From Artemisia argyi (lineage: Eukaryota; Streptophyta; Magnoliopsida; Asterales; Asteraceae): a stretch of 64,000 nucleotides of DNA. The position numbers were made by a program, and so were the translations under genes. The stretch lies in the NCBI GenBank assembly GCA_030686995.1, contig CM060692.1:15109465-15173464 (forward strand), given 5' to 3'. Position 1 is the first letter of the stretch. Each line of letters opens with the position of its first letter. Below are positions 10,465-20,500 of the stretch, in pieces. The notes under the pieces were generated by a model that saw only the letters and a program-made list of their open reading frames with translations, searched no databases and had not been told where the DNA came from.

Positions 10465-11103
10465 ATGGAAAAAGGGTTTCTTAACAACAATAGTGCATCC
10501 AAGGGTACTAATTCAGCTGCTAAGTCGAGTGGACAGAATGTTACTAACAAGGATGTATCTTCTAGTTTGGTCGGTCAAACTAGTTTGATTAATGATGCGT
10601 CGCTTGATCCGCAAGCTGCTCATGTTTCAAGTGGGAATAGTAACGTTGATGTTGTTGATTCGATGGATACTAGTTCAGTTGTTGAATTGGGATCTCAATC
10701 ACCAAGTGCTGCTAACTTGGAGCAACCAACTAACCAAGTGAAGCCGGTTTCACTTGGTAACGTTGTCATTGATTCACATGCGGCTAATGTGGAACAATTG
10801 TTAGCTAATGCGCATATGACTTTTGATGATGCTATGAATAAAATTCAAAGTGAGATTGTTGATAATGAAGTTAATGATGCAAGTGCTCCTCCCTCGAGTG
10901 CAACCTCTGGTCCTAATGTGAATATGAATATTAGTGCAACTTCTGGTCTCAAGGCTCACAAGGCTGATACTACTAATGGTACTGGAATGAAATCGGTTTC
11001 TTATGCGGGTGCTACTTCTAATGAACCTCAAAACATGTGTCTAATTTTCGGAGGTTGGAATCTAGCAAAAAGAAGGAGGATGTTGACCTTTCAGTTCCAA
11101 TGA
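10465..11103 (+). CDS. LINE ORF1, N-terminal part (frame break near 11035)
   Basis: This frame encodes a 212-residue Ser/Asn/Val-rich low-complexity segment, with a short SVSYAGATS motif typical of the region just before the DUF4283 domain in plant LINE ORF1 proteins. About residue 190 the frame departs, and the real continuation is in the frame starting near 11037. A single-base indel near 11030-11040 therefore separates it from the rest of ORF1. No slippery heptamer is seen, so programmed frameshifting is unlikely. The start ATG follows an untranslated leader that begins right after the target duplication. Confidence 0.7.
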   Translation: MEKGFLNNNSASKGTNSAAKSSGQNVTNKDVSSSLVGQTSLINDASLDPQAAHVSSGNSNVDVVDSMDTSSVVELGSQSPSAANLEQPTNQVKPVSLGNVVIDSHAANVEQLLANAHMTFDDAMNKIQSEIVDNEVNDASAPPSSATSGPNVNMNISATSGLKAHKADTTNGTGMKSVSYAGATSNEPQNMCLIFGGWNLAKRRRMLTFQFQ

Positions 11104-12557
11104 AAGTAGTGGAAGAGGTGAACATGAGGTTTGAGAATACTCTATACGGTTACTTCCTTGGTCAACGCCTTGCTTTTCCTGTTGTTGATTACTATGTTCG
11201 CAATGCATGGGCTAAATTTGGTGTGCAAAAGGTAATGATGAACGCTAAGGGGTTCTTCTTCTTTAAGTTCAATTCGAAGAAAGGTGTTGATGATGTACTT
11301 GAAAATGGTCCTTGGTTGATTAGAAATGTTCCAATTATTCTTAAACCATGGACTTTGAACACAAACCTACTTAAAGAGAATTTGACTAACATCCCGGTGT
11401 GGGTCAAATTCCATGATGTTCCCCTGGCTATGTTTTCTGATGATGGCCTCAGTCTTCTTGCCACACTGATTGGCACGCCTAACAGGTTAGATGCTTTTAC
11501 AAGCCAAATGTGCAAGGAATCGTGGGGCCGTAGTAGTTTTGCCAGATGCATGATAGAAGTGAAGTCGGATAAGGTGCTTCGGGACAGTCTCACTGTTGAG
11601 ATACCATTACTTGATGGTTCGGGTTCGACTATTGAGAGGATACGGGTTGAATACGAATGGAAGCCACCTCGTTGTGATAACTGTAAGATCTTTGGTCATA
11701 CGCTGGTTGATTGTCTTAAAGTTGTTGCACCTCCAGTTCAGCCTACTAAGCCTGTTAATGATGGTTTCACGCCTGTCAATAATTATAAGAAGGGTAAGCA
11801 AGGTGGTTTTACTACTCAGGGTAAAGGAGGGTTTAATAAACCTGTTGTGGGTAAGCAGTTTCAATATCAACCCAAAAAGAATCCTCTTGAACTAAAGAAG
11901 GTGGATGGCACTAAGAAGAAGGCCTCTGATGTACCGAGTATGAGTGGAACGAAGATTTCTACATCTAATCAGTTTGTTGTTCTTAATATGGATGATACGG
12001 ATGTTTTTGGTATTCCGTCTAATGAAAACTACAAGGATGTAGATGCTGATCTTACAAGGGAAGTTACTGCGGATGAGTCTACTAAGACAGGTAATACAAT
12101 GGAAGTTAATGTGGAAGAGTATACTAAGATTGGTGATGATTCACAAGCTCCTCTTGTGAGTGATTTTACTTCACAAGAACTGCTTGTGAGTGATTTACTG
12201 GGAACAAAGGAAGTTGGTTCTACTCCTATAGGTGAAAAAATTGGTAAGCTTGAAAAGCTACTTATTGATGGGAAAGCTACTCTTGTGGATGATGATGGTC
12301 ATCCTATTCCGTCTACCTCTGTCACTAAGAGGGTTAACCCATTTTCAAAAGTGGGTGCGGTTGTGGTTTCTGATAGTGATGATGATGAGGTTCTTAACAC
12401 GTTCGACGAATCAGCAAATCTTTTTGGTGGTGGTCATGAGCGTGAAGATGAGTTTGATGACTATGATGATTATTCGAAGCTAATTTATGATCTTCCAGGG
12501 GAATTGGATGCTCTTAATGCCATTTATGGTTTTAATCTCCAAGGTCGTAGGAAGTAG
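11037..12557 (+). CDS. LINE ORF1 protein: DUF4283 and CCHC zinc knuckle
   Basis: A 506-codon open frame encodes the RNA-binding ORF1 (gag-like) protein of a plant L1-type LINE. Residues about 20-190 match the DUF4283 pattern (NTLYGYFLGQRLAFP, VLENGPWLIRNVPI, VWVKFHDVPLAMFS, GRSSFARCMIEV). A CCHC knuckle, CDNCKIFGHTLVDC, follows at about 215-228, and the C-terminal half is acidic and low in complexity. The listed start is a GTG; the first ATG in frame is near 11101, and the true start is probably 10465 across a one-base break. In active LINEs ORF1 coats the RNA, while ORF2 supplies nicking and reverse transcription; ORF2 is missing here. Confidence 0.85.
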   Translation: MSNFRRLESSKKKEDVDLSVPMKVVEEVNMRFENTLYGYFLGQRLAFPVVDYYVRNAWAKFGVQKVMMNAKGFFFFKFNSKKGVDDVLENGPWLIRNVPIILKPWTLNTNLLKENLTNIPVWVKFHDVPLAMFSDDGLSLLATLIGTPNRLDAFTSQMCKESWGRSSFARCMIEVKSDKVLRDSLTVEIPLLDGSGSTIERIRVEYEWKPPRCDNCKIFGHTLVDCLKVVAPPVQPTKPVNDGFTPVNNYKKGKQGGFTTQGKGGFNKPVVGKQFQYQPKKNPLELKKVDGTKKKASDVPSMSGTKISTSNQFVVLNMDDTDVFGIPSNENYKDVDADLTREVTADESTKTGNTMEVNVEEYTKIGDDSQAPLVSDFTSQELLVSDLLGTKEVGSTPIGEKIGKLEKLLIDGKATLVDDDGHPIPSTSVTKRVNPFSKVGAVVVSDSDDDEVLNTFDESANLFGGGHEREDEFDDYDDYSKLIYDLPGELDALNAIYGFNLQGRRK

Positions 12558-14297
12558 TTTATCTTTTTGTCAGAGTCTCTTGAATCATGTGGTTAATGGT
12601 TTGTTTTTTTGTTTCGAAAATAGGAAGTATCTTGTTATGTAAGCTTTCGCCTATGTAACGGGCTGAGATATGGGATTCACCCATATCCGTTGTACTTAAA
12701 TGTTTTTTGGAGTAATCTATTTACCGGGTCATTGACCTTTTACCCAAAAAAAAAAAGAGTTTTGATATTCCATTGTCAATGACAATCATAATCTTTGTAT
12801 ATTTAATGTGTTTAGAATAGAATATTCAATCACAGTTAATTGCTTAAATGTGATTAATAATTTTGTCATAAAACATACATTAAATACATGTACAACATTG
12901 TCCATATGATTTCTATACAAAGATTTAAACCACAAAGGTTACCTAATCTTTGAAGAAACCCATCTTAATTTTCTAGTCTAACTATTAAGATAAATCAAAT
13001 TTCAAAAATTGATTATCTTTATGGACAGCATCTTAATCATTCATATCATGTATACTTTACCCAACTTCATATTTGGTAATGTATCATAATGATTATTAGG
13101 TTTACAAGAATCCTGTAAATCACAGCCCTCAGTATATTAATCAAATATCTGAGATATATTGCTATTCTATGAATGATAATTCAATTATCTTGAGATTTAA
13201 CATTTAAATATCAAACTTTATCATCTTGAGATTTAACATTTAAATGTCAAACTTTATCATGATATTTACTAGTGTATTTTAGAAGATTATGTATCTTGTA
13301 ATTTTATCATTTAAAGATCAAAACTCCCACTTGCTTTTAGTAATTTAAAGACTATCTTTAAATACTTAGCACATAAAGAACCAATACAATGTTCTCTTTT
13401 GGGATATTACAAATACATATTAACAGTTCCTGACTTTACTTTGTTAATAACCTCTTCATAAGCAGTTAAACAATTTAGAACTTCAATATAAGACTTAATG
13501 TGATTCATCACATTCCATCATATTAATCTTCTATGTTGGAGTTTTATTAAATATGTCCAAGTCATACTCAACATTCTAACCTTGATAACTTTTGGAAGAA
13601 AAGAAGTCATAGTTATCTTTAATCAAACAATATGACAAGAGTTTGATTTTACTAAATGAACATACCATAAATATTTGGTATTTCATTAGTATTAATATTG
13701 TAAGACAATCTAACAATATTTAAGATAACCATATTCCTTTTGACTTGTCTATTTACCAACTAATTCATTTTAATGGTATAATAATTTTCAAGCCAATTAC
13801 ATGCTTTATAACACAAGTACTTTTTACAAAGTCACTTCATGTCCATGTCTTTTCAAGAAAACATAAACTGTTATAATCTCACTATACGTTATAAGTCATT
13901 TATCAATTTAATAACTTCATGTATATGTCTTAATTAAAAACACAACAAGATAACGTCTTACTTTATTATAAGTCTTGTAACAATTAAAAGACTTTATGTT
14001 TATATCTTTACAATGAAACATAAACATGTTTAACTAAAGTAATTATGAACACCATCTCTTGGTTTCAATAGTAATTTCAAGTTAATATATTACTTCACAA
14101 TAATGTAAACAACATTATTCATTTATTTATGTCATTCCAAAAACACATAAATATTCAGATTGAAGTAGCATTAGATTACTTTATTAATTTATGTCATTCC
14201 TAGAATTCATAAATATACTAATTAAAGTAGTCTTGATATCATATTGACACATGTTCTAATAGGTATCTAATTTAGAAACTGCAAATTCTCATAGTTC

Positions 14298-14325
14298 AAT
14301 TACATCAGTTGATCTGCTAGTAATG
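14298..14325 (-). ncRNA. LARD hairpin motif, copy 3 (LARD1)
   Basis: Read on the minus strand, the stem is CATTAC, the centre is TAGCAGATCAACTG then AT, and the closing strand is GTAATT, leaving one terminal mismatch. It is one of nine related copies in the three LARDs. Inference: a structured RNA element. Confidence 0.55.
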
Positions 14326-15580
14326 AAAATATGAAATTCACCTTGTTGTTGCAATCTAGTTAAGCTCTCACATAACATAAATTGTAACACCAAGTGTTTC
14401 TTGAATTAGCTTAGTATAATTCAAATTAGAACTTTATTCTCTTACCTTGTAGTCAAGAGAATCCATTAAATCATATCTTTTTATGAGTTGTTTCTTGCAC
14501 ACAATAAAGATAACATTTCTCCCACTTGTGCATGGAACAACCTCATATAGTTGATAAACAACACGCCATGCATTTGTTTATGTGATCAATATGATTGTGT
14601 CATAGATTTTTGGCATAACAAGTAGATGTAGAACAACAATGTCTAGTAAGGAAACGTACAAGACTATCCTTAACAGTATGAGTTTCTACACTTGGAAAGT
14701 AATTATCTTTAGCTACCAAGATGTCAAAGCTTGTAACTCCCACTGAATTAAAGATCATTACAATAATTTCTTATTCAGTAATAAGTACACAATACTCCCA
14801 CTGAATTTGACAACATTGTAAATGTTTCATATCCAGTGAAAACAAATATCGTGTCTTTAACTTTCCTACACCTTTAAATGTCCATGCGTAACAATTACTT
14901 ATGCACTAAAGAGTGTATTCTACTACGTAAATGATGGACTATCCACCAAATGCTATTAACTTGAAAATTGGGCATGCAATTTCTTCCTTAATAGGTCTAC
15001 CATCCTACAATGTATGTAGCACCTTTAAAATAGTAAAAAACAACTAGTTTGTCTTTAAATATTTTGCAGTAATTAATCTAGCTTCTAATTATAATAACTC
15101 ATAAAATGTCATACATAATTTTCTGTTAACCAAATATCATATTTGTTACTAAGAATTTGATCACCGAATGAGGATGATAAAATCCCTATGGAAAATATTC
15201 GCAATTTTCTTAACTATTAAAAATTTGCTATGAGTTATATTAGAATTTAGACATATCTAATATTCATATTATCCTTTCTCATTCATGAAAAGGAATAGGA
15301 TTGTGTCTCACTCTTCCTTCATAGAAAGGAGACTTCTTTTGTCTTTTAAGTAAATATTTCTTAATCAAACATTAGTTTGAAAACAGAACTAGATCAATTT
15401 ACCAAAGCCCAAAATACATTTACGGTTTGAACGTTGCATTAATACATTAAAACGAATTACAAAAATTCAATTTCAGTATTTTCGATAATTAGATCTTTAA
15501 GAAAATAAAATACCCATTGGCAAATATTCATATAAACCATAGTATTTTCTTAAAGCTAGGATCCTAAATTGACATAGTAC

Positions 15581-15608
15581 CATTACATCAGTTGATCTGC
15601 TAGTAATG
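15581..15608 (-). ncRNA. LARD hairpin motif, copy 2 (LARD1)
   Basis: On the minus strand CATTAC pairs fully with GTAATG around the conserved centre TAGCAGATCAACTG plus AT. It lies 220 bases from copy 1, nearly the same spacing as in LARD2 (230) and LARD3 (221). Confidence 0.6.
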
Positions 15609-15800
15609 ATAGTATTCAACAAGGTAATTGTCGAACAATAATTGCCAATATCATATTGCAATTCCTAGATTTATGGGATTTACAATCACAAAACTTTTGT
15701 AATGTAAGCATGTTTCATCCCCATCTTAATGCCTTGAGTTCAAGTCTCACTTCCTACTCAATTTAAGTCGTCTAACTTAAAAACTGCAAACTCACAAATC

Positions 15801-15828
15801 CATCACATCAGTTGATCTGCTAGCAATG
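15801..15828 (-). ncRNA. LARD hairpin motif, copy 1 (LARD1)
   Basis: On the minus strand the stem strands are CATTGC and GTGATG, which still pair completely using U-G and G-U wobbles. The centre is unchanged. Confidence 0.6.
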
Positions 15829-17127
15829 AATTTATGAAATTTACCTTTCCATTGCAATCTCGCCAAGTCTCACTTGACGTAAATTACAACTTCAAGTGTT
15901 CTTAATTAGATGGCATTCGACTTAATTTATAAGGGTATAACTATTTTGATGTGATCAAAATAATGTATGAAGAAGCATGCATACAACTTCATAACATTGG
16001 TTTTACAAAACATTTTTATTACCAATTTGCTAAGAGTAAAATAACAAAGTTTTGATTGAGGTATCGGGTTCACCAATTAAAGAATAACCATCAATTATCG
16101 TCCACTATATCGTACTTTTGCATAAGCCCGAAAGCTTAGTGTTTCGGATAATCATTGTGGAATTGTGGATTATTCACCCTTAAGATGACAATGTACATGT
16201 AATGGTTGTTCGGTAAGTCTAATTTACACACAAATGAGCGTTAAGACATGAATGTTGTCTATCTAAGGCCACAATTTAATGCGTTGCCATCCTTATACCC
16301 ATCTTATAGTGTGTAAACTTCGGTCGAGCCTATTTAACCATTACGTACAAAAATATCAATCAACCAATTCTTTGAAATTTAAACTCTTAAAAACCAAAAC
16401 AATTTCGCCATTATTTAGTTCGTATTATTTTTCTATTCAAAATTACCCTTTTCGTTTATAAACATGTCTAACACAATAAATAAACAAAAACAAGTAATAT
16501 ACAATAAAAAAATAAAACAACTAAATAAGCAAATATACATAATCATAACAATTAAATATGTATAAAACATGTAGCCACATGCAAATCTTATTCAATAGCC
16601 CTATTAATAATCAATCTAGGTGTATTACGTATTAATTCAATTAGGGCTTTCTTCTTCTTGGAAAAAGAGCCACATACATCGATAAATCGATTGCGTAAGC
16701 CAAAATTAAATAAATACCACATAGCACATAATTGATTACTTAATATTGGAGTCTTCCCCAATTCGACATTTATTAAAAATTTACATGTTTTAATATAACT
16801 TAACCATTAATATATATATAAGCAATTTAAACAATTTAAATTATAACACAATAAAAATCCATGCAAATATGCACTTTTCATGGATTTAGCTTAACAATTA
16901 ACACATTGCACCAAGATCGTTTACTAAAACGCATAACAATTACATGACATCTTAGGGTTTCTAATCATATTAAAAAAAACAAAAACCATAAACCCTAAAA
17001 CCCTTTAAGGTCAAATCGACCCATAAAAAAAATTAGGGTTAGGAATCTAAAAAACCCTAAAAACATGTAACTAAACGAATCAAGATCCAATTTTTATGCG
17101 TTTTGATAATTAATTACACATTATAAC

Positions 17128-17142
17128 GGCTCTAGATGCCAC
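17128..17142 (-). other. LARD1 primer binding site
   Basis: Read on the minus strand, the bases after the 5' LTR are GTGGCATCTAGAGCC. This resembles the initiator-Met tRNA primer site TGGTATCAGAGCC with one substitution and one extra base. LARD3 has the same form at 36373-36387. Confidence 0.65.
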
Positions 17143-17947
17143 TGTTGGAATTATTATATCATGACATTCATATAAATAAACCAAGTACATCAAAGTGAGC
17201 ATATAGCGGAAGCAATTATAACAAGACCATAATATGTAATTAATTAATCAAAACATAAATAGTAAACGTACCTTTATGATTCTAGCCCGAACAAGAATCA
17301 AAGCAATCTTCCGGAACCAAGAACCTTAATTAGGGTTTATAAGGATTATAAGAATTACCCCTTACCTTTTTGTAATTCAATCCAATAAACAATCAATAGT
17401 GTGATTGTATCACGTTCTTGTACACACGTACTATATCGTATTAAAGTTATGCTAGTAATTAAATCACAAAACTTAAACCAAGACAATATTAGTTTAATAA
17501 AAATCGATTATCCCTTGGAGAGGGCATGGATTGATCGATCAAAGGAAAAGAACAAGAGAGAAAAGATTTTAGGTTTTTGTGTGTGTGCACAAGAGTCACA
17601 AAAACCTAAACCTTTGATGTGTATATATACTAGAAGAAACTTAGAGCTCAAGTTTTGTGTGGGTTGGGTAAACCCATTACAAACCGATCGGCCCTCAATA
17701 GAATGAGGGGATCCGGAACCTTCTTGACATCTAATTTCATTCTAGTCCTTGTTTTTTTAATTTAACGTTCATTAGTCATATATCTTAAATACTAATAAAC
17801 GTTTATGTGTTTTGTGATAATTAATAAATGAATACAACATTTATATTCAAGTATTAATCTTTAATACTCATACGTAAAATGTGCAATCCTGTGATCTCGA
17901 GTTCGATCCTAACATACGACTACTAAAATAATGTCCATATTCTAACA
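17143..17947 (-). repeat. LARD1 5' LTR
   Basis: This LTR is 805 bp, the same length as the copy at 3567-4371, with about 7 substitutions and no indels by eye. It ends CA next to the target duplication GCGTT. Confidence 0.9.
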
Positions 17948-18130
17948 GCGTTGTAACGCAAGTTATTATGGCATCGTGCGTTGTAACGCAAGGAACAAAA
18001 AAAAAATTACAAACACCCCCTCACTAATATAGCCGTTGGGCAAGGATGAAAAAGAAAAAAAAAATAGAAACTTACCGTTTGTTTGAATACAACGGTTATA
18101 TTTTTAAAAGTTAAATTTTTTTCAAACCCT

Positions 18131-18138
18131 TATAAATA
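18131..18138 (+). promoter_or_regulatory. TATA box for the gene at 18186
   Basis: TATAAATA lies about 50 bases before the ATG at 18186, in a normal plant promoter arrangement. Confidence 0.55.
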
Positions 18139-18185
18139 CAACTATTATACTTATGTTATTCACACACAAAAAACATTAAAAAAAA

Positions 18186-18724
18186 ATGGCTTGCAACAAA
18201 CTCCCTCATACCGTCGAACAAATTTAAGAATATGTCAGGAACCAGGCCGAGATAGACGACACGGCTCAACAAGATGCTATTGTCGAACTTATTAACAAGT
18301 TTGAGCACGCAAAGGCACTCAAACAACAACTGAGAACACAATACCATGAGTGTAATCACATCTCTGACGACAGAAAGTTTGTGATTAACGATTTTTTGTA
18401 TGCTGAATTTCGCAAAGATCATGCCGTTGTTGAGAAATTGAGGGGTTGTGTGAGTCAGATACATGCCCAAAAAGCAAACATGATACGTTGGAGTTATGAA
18501 GAAAATGTGAAAGCTGCTATGGTTGAGCAACAACAACAGAAAGGTGCATCAAGTTCATCTGCACCAAGAGGTGTTGATGATAGTGGTTGGAACTCTGACA
18601 AAGAGCGTGAGCTGAGCAGGATGGAAGCTGATTAGAAGCATAGAGGTTGGCGAGCTTTGATCCTTACGACGACGGTTACGACTCAAACAACTCTCAGACT
18701 TGGGATCACCCGGACTACAACTGA
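18186..18724 (+). pseudogene. Decayed transposon-associated gene of unknown family
   Basis: The frame starts at ATG 18186 and reads MACNKLPHTVEQI before an in-frame TAA at 18225-18227. It then stays open to 18635, encoding a charged helical protein with stretches such as HAKALKQQLRTQYHECNH and a Gln/Ser-rich part. After the TAG at 18633 another frame continues with SFDPYDDGYDSNNSQTW and stops at 18724, so a frameshift near 18640 has split the C-terminus. I do not recognise the family. It is convergent with the Myb/SANT-like gene at 18881-19246 and lies in the same presumed DNA transposon, which suggests the two form a pair. Confidence 0.5.
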
Positions 18725-18880
18725 AGCTAGGTTTATGTGATGTTTTAATTTACTATTGTTTTTAATTTATGTGATGCTTTAATCTAGGTTTATGTGATGT
18801 TTATATAACATTTTAGTATTTATGTTAAATAAATTCATTTCCTAAAAGAAACACTACAATACGATACGAGAAACAAGACA

Positions 18881-19246
18881 TTACAATTCGGCCCATCTGG
18901 GGTTGTTTCTCAAAACCTGCCACACGTGAACATAATTGAAGCTTTTCCTACCATAGCGATCTTTAAAAGTTCTCATTGCATTCGTGAAACAAACAGTGTG
19001 ATCGTCCCCGGTTGTTAGCCGCAAGTGTTTGTAAATACCATTGAATACAATACATTCACCGTTGAGTCTGCACCATTTACTCGACACCATATCTTTGTTT
19101 CGATTGGGACCGTCAGAAAGATTGTTGAAAATGATAACAACCCGGTTCCAAAAAGAGTATGCATCGTGTTGGTAAGGATCTTCATGAACTGCAACCCAAG
19201 CTTGAGCTAGCAAGATTTCTTCTTCTACTGACCAACGATTACTCAT
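18881..19246 (-). CDS. Myb/SANT-like DNA-binding protein, PIF/Harbinger-associated type
   Basis: This 121-residue protein has a trihelix-like Myb/SANT pattern: RWSVEEEILLAQAWVAV, then FWNRVVIIFNN, MVSSKWCRLN and FNYVHVWQVLRNNPRW. Proteins of this kind are numerous in plant genomes and include the accessory DNA-binding protein of PIF/Harbinger transposons, as well as host paralogues often annotated as No-apical-meristem-associated or GST-T3-like. A TATA box read on the minus strand (19290-19298) lies about 45 bases before the start. The usual C-terminal extension is missing, so it may be shortened. The location inside a presumed DNA transposon supports a mobile origin. Confidence 0.65.
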   Translation of the reverse strand: MSNRWSVEEEILLAQAWVAVHEDPYQHDAYSFWNRVVIIFNNLSDGPNRNKDMVSSKWCRLNGECIVFNGIYKHLRLTTGDDHTVCFTNAMRTFKDRYGRKSFNYVHVWQVLRNNPRWAEL

Positions 19247-19289
19247 TTCGAATGTTTGAAGTTTGAAAAAAACTTGTAAATTGGTATGC

Positions 19290-19298
19290 TATTTATAG
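19290..19298 (-). promoter_or_regulatory. TATA box for the Myb/SANT-like gene
   Basis: On the minus strand CTATAAATA lies about 45 bases before the ATG at 19246. Confidence 0.55.
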
Positions 19299-19310
19299 CC
19301 GTTTAAAACA

Positions 19311-19440
19311 ATAGGAGCGGGATAAATATTTAAAATTCAAATTCAAATAGGAGCGGGATAATAGTTAAAATTCAAATTCAAAAATGAGCGGGATAAATAT
19401 TTAAAATTCCAATTCAAATATGAGTGGGATATATATTTAA
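19311..19440. repeat. Four degenerate repeats of about 36 bp
   Basis: Units built on GAGCGGGATAAATATTTAAA followed by ATTCAAATTCAAA recur four times upstream of the Myb/SANT-like gene. They could be subterminal transposase-binding repeats of the surrounding element. Confidence 0.7.
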
Positions 19441-19499
19441 TAATATAGTGTTTGAATGTTTAATTAATGAAATTGTTGAGGGTGAAATTTGTAAATTTG

Positions 19500-19995
19500 T
19501 AAAAAATGGTGTTATTTGGTGTTATGATTTCCTGGTGTTTTTGGTGTTATGTTATTTGGTGCTAAGATGATGTGGCGCTGACATGGCGTGGTGTTATTTT
19601 ATAACATGTGATATGATTACCCATACTCTTATACAAGTGAAAAAGGGCAGGAAAAGTAGTTAAAGGGTGGTTTGGCCATAGCACGTGCTGGTCACGTGCT
19701 TTCACTAACAGCTTCTTATTTGTATTTGTAACACAGTCATTTGGGAGTTTAGGAATAGTTAAGGTTTGTTTCGAAGCCAAACCTTCAAAGAAAGGCAACT
19801 TAATTAGGAGATGAGATAAAAAAATAAATTAGCATATTAGGAAAAAATTTGTTTCATTTGACAACAAGAGAGTCTTATGCATAATGTTCACAAAAGAATT
19901 GCGAGTCATATTAAAAAATGTTAGAAACATTAATCTCACTACTAATTTACAATAGCATTAATCAATATGTGATGTATCAAGGCATTCATCAACTT
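19500..19995. other. Intergenic DNA with TGGTGTTAT repeats
   Basis: TGGTGTTAT-type words recur at about 19506-19600, next to the presumed transposon end. From 19630 to 19995 nothing is recognised. Confidence 0.5.
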
Positions 19996-19999
19996 CAAC

Positions 20000-20500
20000 T
20001 AATCTGCACTTCAATCTTCATATCTTCATAGCTTGGTTTGGTGCTCCAAAAGTTGATCTGTAAAAACCTCCAGATATTGGAATATATGTTCCCTTTTCCA
20101 TCATTTAAATACCATACAGTGATAGATGTGGCTCATAAATGTATTTAACTATAATAAGAGACTTTTAACTTAGATATATCTAAATGAGTGTGGCCTGTAG
20201 TGATGCAAAGTTATGACGGAGGTAAACGTGTGTAAATTCTCCACTTGTTATACTTTCGAAAACCACCAATCCACCATAGTGATTCACTCCTAAGAATGCC
20301 AATAACTTATTAGACTTCTCCATGATATTTTGATTGATTTACGAGGCACATTGACAACGTATATTAGACTTCTCCAAGCCCCTCAATTAAATGTAAAAGT
20401 GCCATCTCGCCAAGGATAGTGACTTATATGTAATTTACAAGTAATTTTGACACGCATAGTGTTTCGACAAACCCCGAAACCAAACAGTAGTTTCATAACG
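20000..20500 (-). pseudogene. F-box/FBA gene relic
   Basis: The minus strand keeps scattered pieces of the neighbouring F-box genes: a GFGVC-like segment near 20,470, a PW..GTFT segment, and AWRSL with VNVPRKSI near 20,340-20,380. These match the same order in the intact gene at 24633-25760. The 3' end resembles the neighbours' 3' ends (GGTGCTCCAAAAGTTGATCT). The frame is destroyed. A sister relic lies at 23,930-24,140 below the second F-box gene, so the relic was part of the duplicated block. Confidence 0.6.

Larger units (their letters stand above)
9961..12772 (+). mobile_element. L1-type LINE copy with ORF1 only, plus target duplications
   Basis: A 19-bp direct duplication AAAGAGTTTTGATATTCCA flanks the insert (9961-9979 and 12754-12772), and the insert ends in a poly(A) run (about 12746-12753). 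The matching site in LARD2 (about 32,560-32,590) is uninterrupted. The insert is only 2.77 kb, yet it holds a 485-base leader, an ORF1 of LINE type and a 3' UTR of about 190 bases. There is no endonuclease or reverse transcriptase. Loss of ORF2 with both ends kept is unlike ordinary 5' truncation and suggests a derivative mobilised in trans. Confidence 0.85.
12773..17142 (-). other. LARD1 internal domain, 5' part (non-coding)
   Basis: This AT-rich sequence matches LARD2 28,457-32,560 and LARD3 36,373-39,960 in reverse. It carries the three copies of the conserved hairpin motif and a 38-bp tandem repeat near 13186-13261 containing GAGATTTAACATTTAAAT. No conserved open frame is seen. Confidence 0.8.
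3567..17947 (-). mobile_element. LARD1: non-coding LTR retrotransposon with nested insertions
   Basis: Two 805-bp LTRs (3567-4371 and 17143-17947) begin TG and end CA and are flanked by the 5-bp duplication GCGTT (3562-3566 and 17948-17952). Primer-site and polypurine motifs put the 5' LTR on the right, so the element runs on the minus strand. No gag or pol frame exists on either strand. After removing a Helitron (6144-9787) and a LINE (9980-12753 plus one target copy), about 7.9 kb remains, close to the 7.7 kb of LARD2. By eye the LTRs differ at about 7 of 805 positions, mostly C/T changes, so the insertion is fairly young. It fits the class of large retrotransposon derivatives mobilised in trans. 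Confidence 0.9.
3472..19630. mobile_element. Probable old DNA transposon (PIF/Harbinger-like?), split by LARD1
   Basis: The left end near 3474 reads GGGGAATCATAACGCC. The right end near 19625, read on the minus strand, reads GGGTAATCATATCAC, a short imperfect inverted repeat. Subterminal repeats of the form ATAACGCC/GCGTTATAACGC occur on the left and ATAACACC on the right. Between them, apart from the later LARD1 insertion, lie two convergent small genes, one Myb/SANT-like as in PIF/Harbinger elements. No target duplication could be fixed and no DDE transposase is present, so it would be non-autonomous. Both the boundaries and the superfamily are tentative. Confidence 0.35.
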
